Below, one piece after another: positions 7,501 through 10,836 of a stretch of DNA of 10,836 nt. The notes under the pieces were generated by a model. The model was not told the DNA's origin and searched no databases. It saw nothing but the letters and a program-made list of their open reading frames with translations. This DNA comes from Gammaproteobacteria bacterium (GTDB taxonomy: Bacteria; Gemmatimonadota; Gemmatimonadetes; Longimicrobiales; Gaopeijiaceae): the NCBI GenBank assembly GCA_009843625.1, contig VYDD01000477.1, positions 1-10,836 on the forward strand, read 5' to 3'. A program made the translations under genes and the position numbers. The first letter of the stretch is position 1. The number at the start of each line of letters is the position of its first letter.

Positions 7501-7659
7501 CTGGGCGTCGGTCACCACGCCCGTGATGCGGCCATTCTGCGCGTGCGCAGGCGTGGCCGCGAGGACCGACAGGCCCGCCACAATCAGAACGGCCAACCCT
7601 CCTCCCAATCGACCAGGCCCGCGAGGTCTGTGTGGAAAGAACAGGGACAATCGGGACAT
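4570..7659 (-). CDS. SusC/RagA-family TonB-dependent outer-membrane transporter
   Basis: 1029 aa, usual length for the family. The signal peptide ends at AHA (38-40) with mature QNGRITG. Then comes a CarboxypepD_reg-like domain (about 44-120), the TonB-box-like segment LDEIVVTG (127-134), and the plug (about 143-275) with KQIRLRGNSS, IIYVDGVRI and the SusC signature IERIEVIKGSAATTLYGTEA (247-266) running on to ASAGVIQIFTKRG. The rest is the beta-barrel, ending in the hydrophobic/aromatic strand LRMSVRVTF with terminal Phe. It imports a substrate across the outer membrane using energy from TonB-ExbBD, with the SusD-like lipoprotein encoded next as partner. The start is supported by AAGGAGG 5 nt upstream of the ATG. 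In the window the nearest TonB-type domains are those of the BlaR1-like protein downstream; no exbB or exbD gene is present. Substrate unknown. Confidence 0.95.
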   Translation of the reverse strand: MSRLSLFFPHRPRGPGRLGGGLAVLIVAGLSVLAATPAHAQNGRITGVVTDAQSGGPIGEVQVYITGSTLGTLTRSNGRYLILNVPPGSYELRAERIGFQTVTESVDVPADGTVTTDFAMTTEALGLDEIVVTGAAGAARRREIGNAIAQINLTDVPERQAAVSDLLQAAAPGVHVLGGSSEPAQGKQIRLRGNSSVAMSNQPIIYVDGVRIMDDAFPVVSTPGTGLGRPSLITVTPLDMINPNDIERIEVIKGSAATTLYGTEASAGVIQIFTKRGSAGAPVWTAEIQQGTGWMQPFGAPGGDFIQMEHYMRDAWWGGGYEGGQYAPDCVTDDDRWQGVNQSASGACSWPGSVWFQNYLLSVRGGGQALQYFISGQYQDDSYVLANDELTKYNFRGNFTMTPVEDLQIQWNTGYTSQWLSGTPSGNNAEGIQLNAFRQERNYVGSGDPREIAKLLEYEFDQRNERLNSGITLTYTPQAQLTNRFTFGYDFSNQEGENQRNFGFFLKPLGSRTNDTFQRRVLTFDYVGTYTLPVTSAINSNFSWGGQAIGDSQVRLRLLGEDFPGAAEPTVSSAAIKVAEESREKVWNAGFFVQNVFDISNKYFVTGGIRVDGNSAFGSGFGLQVYPKVSGTWVISDEDFWDPGYGAIKLRAAYGQSGRAPGAFDAVRTWNPAGYAGTPAFTPANLGNPDLGPEVTREWEFGFDASWLDDRLSATFTYFDQRTSDALMFVSSIPSQGFTSSQLQNVGTVDNSGLELQLDATLFQSSTFGVDAGLGVSTTNSEVVSLCKGETEPSEIVLARDPAAECIAPFWDLNGRIIEGHALPVEMGRRVINRDEIADPIFEDNPDTPAAPGRTGENVVIGPQLPTHIITPTLSLRFPNNILLSARGEYQGGHVAYINEISISRSVRSPLCFPWYVSPKTSIELKPETPAIWRERCTPGFARDYWFDSDYFKLRQVSLTVPVDAVFPETVSNATFTATLSNFMDWYREIPWYDPESLGNSPALDDGIGNQTERVPSPVTLRMSVRVTF

Positions 7660-7664
7660 GGAGC

Positions 7665-7671
7665 CCTCCTT
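7665..7671 (-). promoter_or_regulatory. Ribosome binding site of the susC-like gene
   Basis: AAGGAGG on the minus strand, 5 nt before the ATG at 7659. It confirms this start, which also gives a normal signal peptide. Confidence 0.8.
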
Positions 7672-7909
7672 CGGCGACGCAAGTCACCGGCGTTGCGCCC
7701 GGTGCGCCGAGAAACAGACTCCTGCCAATAGCCCCTGGGACAAGCTCCCAGACCGCGCGTTGACCGAACTGCCGTCCCAAACGACGCTGGTGCTGGTGAA
7801 TAGAGGGGTCGAACCGCAAACGTCTAGAATTAGCCCTGAGTGGGGGTCACGCAAGCAGCGGCGCGGGCGGCAGTTGGGAGACCGGAGCCGGCGTCGGGGC
7901 TTTCGGGGG
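7672..7909. other. Divergent intergenic region, susC leader side
   Basis: No gene is supported here. Two short hairpins lie close to susC: CACCGG/CCGGTG at 7685-7704 (8-nt loop) and CTGGGA/TCCCAG at 7735-7751 (5-nt loop). If the susC transcript begins upstream of them they would be in its leader. No convincing -35/-10 pair was found for susC on the minus strand. No TACTA/TAGTA or TACA/TGTA half-site like those of the blaI-type operators was seen in the whole 7660-8014 interval. Confidence 0.5.
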
Positions 7910-7937
7910 TTGCGCGCGTCCACGGCGGCGCGATAAT
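7910..7937 (+). promoter_or_regulatory. Possible promoter of the small lipoprotein gene
   Basis: TTGCGC at 7910-7915, a 16-nt spacer, then GATAAT at 7932-7937 (5 of 6 matches to TATAAT). The -35 is weak (TTG only). It would start transcription near 7944, about 70 nt before the ATG at 8015. A candidate only. Confidence 0.4.
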
Positions 7938-8014
7938 CGTCAACCGAACGCCCATCGATTTGCGGGCGACACGGTGCCTCGCTCGAGCCCGACGTCGCCC
8001 GGCCGGGAGGTGCC

Positions 8015-8506
8015 ATGCGAGGGACGACCGTCAGGCTCATCATCTGCTCTGCCGCAACCCTGTTTCTCTCCTCCGCGTGTTATCGCTACGTGCCGATGGA
8101 GACGGCGGCGGCGGTACCCGGGGAACCGGTGAGAGTCTACGTGACCCAGGCCGGCACAGAGGGCTTCCGCGAGGTCTACGAGGTGGACCAGGCCCTGCCC
8201 AGGGTGCGCGGGACGGTTGTCGGACGGGACGCCGGCGATCTCCTGCTCGCGGTCGAGGTTGCGCGACGACAGGTGGGTTTCCAGGCGGTAGGCCTCGAAC
8301 AGACCCTGCGCATCCCCGAGGGCGAGATCCTGGCGACGGAACGACGTTCACTCAACGGGCTCGCCACCTCCGCCTTCGCAGGCGTCGTCGCCGGTGGCGT
8401 GGCGGCCATTCTGAGCTTCATTCTGGAGTCCGAGGGCGAGGCCCCGCCCCCGGAACCGGAGGTTGACCTGATGGTGCCGCTGATCTCTGTGCCGGTGGGA
8501 CGGTAG
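8015..8506 (+). CDS. Small lipoprotein of unknown function
   Basis: 163 aa. The ATG follows GGGAGGT with a 3-nt gap. The N-terminal signal ends in LSSAC, so Cys22 is a likely lipidation site, followed by YRYVP. The mature part has an alternating pattern that suggests a small beta-rich domain: VRVYVTQAG (40-48), VRGTVVGRDAGDLLLAVEVAR (64-84) and QTLRIPEGEILATERRSL (96-113). Next is an Ala/Gly-rich hydrophobic stretch AFAGVVAGGVAAILSFIL (119-136), which could be a membrane-inserted hairpin or helix, then an acidic proline-rich run (EAPPPEPEV) and a short tail. I do not recognise a named family. Short 'CYRY'-type lipoproteins of this shape seem common in Gemmatimonadota (impression, not checked). 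It is divergent from susC and convergent with the next operon, so no partner is indicated. Confidence 0.75.
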   Translation: MRGTTVRLIICSAATLFLSSACYRYVPMETAAAVPGEPVRVYVTQAGTEGFREVYEVDQALPRVRGTVVGRDAGDLLLAVEVARRQVGFQAVGLEQTLRIPEGEILATERRSLNGLATSAFAGVVAGGVAAILSFILESEGEAPPPEPEVDLMVPLISVPVGR

Positions 8507-8528
8507 GCTCAAGCGAGCCCGGCTACCG
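8501..8528. terminator. Shared hairpin over two convergent stop codons
   Basis: CGGTA-GGCTC (8501-8510) pairs with GAGCC (8515-8519) and TACCG (8524-8528), with a 4-nt AAGC loop and a 4-nt bulge (8520-8523). The stem contains the TAG of the lipoprotein gene (8504-8506) and the TAG of the opposing gene (8525-8523). No U run follows on either side, so a bidirectional terminator role is only plausible. Confidence 0.45.
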
Positions 8529-9194
8529 CCGCTCGGCGCTGCAGTCGGTGAGGTTCACGCAGGTCACTTCGTAGAGATGCCGCTGGCCCGGGGGGAGGGC
8601 CAGCACGCTGGCGGCCGCGACCGCGTCCCGGATGTCCACCGGCTGCCCCGGCCGGAAGGTGATGGTGGCGCGCCAGCGCTGTGCGCCGCCGTCCGCGTAG
8701 GACTCGATCCTGGCGTCGATCGCCCACGGCACCTCGGAGAAGGCCCGGTTCAGATCCGACAGATCCGTGGCGCCCCGCGGCCCGGTCGCGAGCGGAAGCC
8801 ACACCGTCTCCACCGAGAAGGGATGGTTCTCGCGCCAGCTGTTGAGGGCCGCGTTGACCTGCTCGTGGTTCGTCCCCGTATTCAGCAGATGCTGGGCGTA
8901 GGACTGGAGCAGCAGATCGTTGTGCTTGACGTCCGAGGCGAGCGCCTCCTCCAGGTGCGCGAGAAAGGTCTCGTCGTCCCCCTGCTGCAGCGCCTGCACC
9001 GCCTCCAGGAAGTCCGTGTCCGGGTCTCCGGGGTTGATGGCCGAGACCACATCGGTCATCTCCCCCCACTTCTCGTTCAGGAAATCGATCGGCTCCTGTC
9101 CGCGCGACACCAGGTACTCCCGCGCCCCCACGATAACGGCGATCGTGTAGATGCCGATCAGCATGCGGTAGCGCCGGTACCAGTTCGCGATCAT
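8523..9194 (-). CDS. Membrane-anchored protein with helical-repeat-like region, unknown
   Basis: 223 aa from ATG at 9194; the frame is open further upstream, but that part only shadows the preceding gene. The start lies 5 nt after the upstream stop (TAG AGGGC ATG), so the two form an operon. One transmembrane helix near the N-terminus (about 11-24, MLIGIYTIAVIVGA) is followed by a soluble region. Residues 57-125 are helical and look like one or two TPR-type repeats: DTDFLEAVQALQQGDDETFL, LEEALASDVKHNDLLLQSYA, NTGTNHEQVNAALNSW. The C-terminal part (about 128-215) has an apparently strand-rich pattern (RWRATITFRPGQPVDIRD) and ends with two cysteines, C212 and C218. I do not recognise a family. 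The arrangement suggests an assembly or scaffold partner of the polytopic protein encoded just upstream (inference from operon only). Confidence 0.8.
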   Translation of the reverse strand: MIANWYRRYRMLIGIYTIAVIVGAREYLVSRGQEPIDFLNEKWGEMTDVVSAINPGDPDTDFLEAVQALQQGDDETFLAHLEEALASDVKHNDLLLQSYAQHLLNTGTNHEQVNAALNSWRENHPFSVETVWLPLATGPRGATDLSDLNRAFSEVPWAIDARIESYADGGAQRWRATITFRPGQPVDIRDAVAAASVLALPPGQRHLYEVTCVNLTDCSAERR

Positions 9195-9199
9195 GCCCT

Positions 9200-10333
9200 C
9201 TAGAGCCCCCGCTGGGTCTGCTTGTCGCGCACCTTCCAGATGAACGAGTCGAGGTAGTAGTGCATGAGCCCGTAGGCGTAGACCATCATCTGCGAAAAGA
9301 GGGCGTAGCCGCTCGAGTAGTCGAGCGCCGGGATGCCGAACTCGGGCAGCGCGGGATAGGGCGCGAAGTTCACCACCCCGAATCCGAACTCGTCCAGCGG
9401 ACGGTTGATGAGGAGCTGGAAGAGGACGGCGTAGGCCGCGCCGCCCACGAGGAACCAGCGCAGCCTGCCCTTGCCGGTCACCCGCGACCAGAAGCCGGGC
9501 CTGGAGGTCCCCTTGCTCGCGGTACGGCGCATGTAGGAATACACCATGACGATGTACTGGACGCCGTGCATGAGACGGTGCGCGACCGCGTAGAGCAGGA
9601 TCGAGGTGGTCTGCCAGGCCACGAAGTACCAGAGGAAGTAGCTGGCCCCGATGAACAAGTACTTGATGGGGTTGATGGTTCCGCCCGCAGCCGCGATCTG
9701 CCGCAGGTGCAGCGCGTAGACGATCAGGTATCCCACCAGCACGATCTGGCTTACCGTCAGCAGCCCGTCCACGAAACCCGCGGACACCGGCACGTGCATG
9801 CGGTGCAGTTCCCGGATCCACAGGAAGCGGAACATGGGTGCGCTGATGAACATGTAGCCGTACAGCACGCAGTGCAGGCCGAGGTCGAAGCGGCGTGTCG
9901 AGGGCAGCCCGGCGCCCGCCTTGAAGTCGTAGATGCGCGCGAGGCCATGCTGCTGCATGAGGCTGTGCTGATGGTCCCAGGCGGTCACCAGCAGCAGCAG
10001 GGTGATGGGAGCGAACTGCAGGCCCAGGACGGTGAAGCCGACGATCACGATCGGACCGGCGATCAGGCGGTTCCTGAAGCGCTCCCAGATGTCTGGCATC
10101 CCGTACGAGCGCACCCACCCGGCGTAGTGATGGGGGATGGTGATCCACAGATTGATGGACGCCACCGCCACATAGGGGAGCCAGGCCTGGAAGCCCAGCG
10201 CGAGCGCAACGGCGAAGAAGCGCAGCCCGAGGAACCAGCCCATGTCCGCTCGGCGCTTCAGGATGTAGCCCGTCTTGAACATGCCGCCAGGTTGCAGGTT
10301 ACGACGTTCCGGTGGGCCCGTGGTACCCATCAT
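9200..10333 (-). CDS. Histidine-rich multi-pass membrane protein, unknown family
   Basis: Up to 377 aa with about seven hydrophobic segments (near 34-66, 92-118, 150-170, 188-208, 222-250, 293-309, 344-360). Histidines cluster at membrane edges in ordered motifs: ITIPHHYAGWVRSYG (64-78), AWDHQHSLMQQHGLARIYDF (118-137), HRMH (177-180), AVAHRLMHGVQY (249-260) and LMHYYLDSFIWKVRD (356-370). Such spacing is typical of metal- or haem-binding membrane enzymes, but I cannot assign a family. Distant likeness to integral-membrane oxygenases (Brp/Blh, desaturases) is only a guess. The start is uncertain: ATGs at 10333, 10330, 10282 (M18) and 10243 (M31) are all possible, none with a strong ribosome binding site, and the first 30 residues look non-conserved. 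It is the first gene of a two-gene operon and divergent from the SRAP gene, 95 nt away. Confidence 0.85.
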   Translation of the reverse strand: MMGTTGPPERRNLQPGGMFKTGYILKRRADMGWFLGLRFFAVALALGFQAWLPYVAVASINLWITIPHHYAGWVRSYGMPDIWERFRNRLIAGPIVIVGFTVLGLQFAPITLLLLVTAWDHQHSLMQQHGLARIYDFKAGAGLPSTRRFDLGLHCVLYGYMFISAPMFRFLWIRELHRMHVPVSAGFVDGLLTVSQIVLVGYLIVYALHLRQIAAAGGTINPIKYLFIGASYFLWYFVAWQTTSILLYAVAHRLMHGVQYIVMVYSYMRRTASKGTSRPGFWSRVTGKGRLRWFLVGGAAYAVLFQLLINRPLDEFGFGVVNFAPYPALPEFGIPALDYSSGYALFSQMMVYAYGLMHYYLDSFIWKVRDKQTQRGL

Positions 10334-10428
10334 CCCACATTGGACGGTAGAACCGGGGGTGCCGGGAAAGCAACATTCGGATTCTCTCTTGCATCGAGTT
10401 CGAGTACGGGATGGGGAACACCTGACTG

Positions 10429-10836
10429 ATGTGTGGTCGCTTCACCCAGAAGCTGTCGCCGCGTGAGGTTTACGACCTCTACGGGGTGATCGAGCCTCCC
10501 CCTTCGTTTGCGCGGGAGCCCCGCTACAACGGCGCTCCGACGCAGGATTTTGCGGTCTGCCGTGTCGACGGCGGCGGGCGCCGGCACATCGCGGAGCTCC
10601 GCTGGGGTCTCGTCCCCTCGTGGTGGAAGGACGCCGGCGCGGGGCCGCCGCTGATCAACGCGCGCTCAGAGACGATTGGAGAGAAGCGGGTGTTCGCGGA
10701 CGCCTTTCGCGAGCGGCGTTGCCTCGTTCCCGCCAACGGCTGGTTTGAATGGCAGGGGCCGTCGCAGTCGAGGCAGCCGTTCTACCTGACGCTGGTCGGC
10801 AGAGGGCCCATCTCCTTTGCCGGCATCTGGGAACGC
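10429..10836 (+). CDS. SRAP-family abasic-site protein (YedK/HMCES-like), N-terminal part
   Basis: 136 codons, continuing past the right edge. The protein begins MCGRFTQ; once Met is removed, Cys2 is the residue that in YedK/HMCES forms a thiazolidine cross-link with abasic sites in single-stranded DNA. Other conserved elements are present: RYNGAPTQ (32-39), LRWGLVPSWWKD (57-68), INARSET (76-82) with the expected Asn77 and Arg79, RRCLVPANGWFEW (96-108) with the catalytic-site Glu107, and FAGIWE (130-135). The conserved active-site His lies beyond the window. The start is fixed by the obligatory Cys2, although the upstream ribosome binding site is weak (ATGGGG, about 12 nt away). The role in known members is protection of replication-associated abasic sites. 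No LexA-type operator was recognised upstream. Confidence 0.95.
   Translation, partial: MCGRFTQKLSPREVYDLYGVIEPPPSFAREPRYNGAPTQDFAVCRVDGGGRRHIAELRWGLVPSWWKDAGAGPPLINARSETIGEKRVFADAFRERRCLVPANGWFEWQGPSQSRQPFYLTLVGRGPISFAGIWER

Noticed and set aside
6730..7731. 333-codon plus-strand open frame opposite the start of the susC-like gene
   Set aside because: Antisense shadow; the His/Gly/Arg/Asp-rich translation matches no family, and the minus strand encodes the SusC plug.
7800..7822. T-arm-like sequence GGTTCGACCCC on the minus strand, a possible tRNA remnant or attachment site
   Set aside because: The flanking bases do not form a T stem, and no acceptor or anticodon arm lies nearby.
7660..8014. 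Search for a BlaI-type operator upstream of susC that would link it to the repressor
   Set aside because: No TACTA/TAGTA or TACA/TGTA half-site is present in this interval, so direct control of susC by the neighbouring repressor is not supported.
9195..10148. Upstream extension of the 223-aa gene to a 541-codon frame
   Set aside because: The extra part overlaps the membrane-protein gene in another frame and is Arg/Pro-rich. The real start at 9194 directly follows the upstream stop codon.
10404..10424. Short stretch resembling the complement of a 5S rRNA internal segment (TACGGGATGGGGAAC)
   Set aside because: The similarity covers only about 20 nt. The flanks do not continue a 5S structure, and one side runs straight into the SRAP coding sequence.

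Overview
The window is GC-rich, densely packed and bacterial. The best guess for the source is Gemmatimonadota or a close relative. This is an inference from gene content: a SusC/SusD pair with Gemmatimonadota-like N-termini, a BlaI/BlaR1 pair whose BlaR1 carries TonB C-terminal domains, a DUF5916-type protein and a small 'CYRY' lipoprotein. No insertion sequence, phage gene, CRISPR array or rRNA was seen.

Layout from left to right. (1) 1-475, minus: the N-terminal part of a DUF5916/CBM9-like protein that runs off the left edge. (2) 694-766, plus: a complete tRNA-Asn(GTT). (3) 885-2998, minus: a two-gene blaI-blaR1-like unit with a 4-nt ATGA overlap. Its promoter region holds two matching operator dyads. 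The BlaR1-like protein has an intact HEEEH metalloprotease site, followed by two full TonB C-terminal domains and a partial third copy of that domain's leading segment. (4) 3150-3191: a 14-bp perfect hairpin, probably the terminator of the next unit. (5) 3210-7659, minus: a susC-susD pair (TonB-dependent transporter plus surface lipoprotein), 13 nt apart. (6) 7660-8014: a 355-nt divergent intergenic region with leader hairpins on the susC side and a plausible promoter for the next gene. (7) 8015-8506, plus: a small unrecognised lipoprotein. It converges on the next unit, and one hairpin covers both stop codons. (8) 8523-10333, minus: two tightly linked genes, a histidine-rich multi-pass membrane protein of unrecognised family followed by a membrane-anchored protein with a helical-repeat-like middle. 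(9) 10429-10836, plus: the N-terminal part of an SRAP (YedK/HMCES) abasic-site protein running off the right edge.

How the parts may work together. SusC and SusD would import an unknown oligomer across the outer membrane using TonB energy. The BlaR1-like protein places two TonB-type domains in the periplasm next to a zinc protease that would be expected to inactivate the BlaI repressor. A signalling or energising link between this protein and the neighbouring transporter is attractive but unproven. No BlaI-type operator was seen upstream of susC, and a terminator separates the two units. The less ordinary parts are the doubled TonB module in the BlaR1-like protein, the operator architecture, and the unidentified two-gene membrane operon at 8523-10333.
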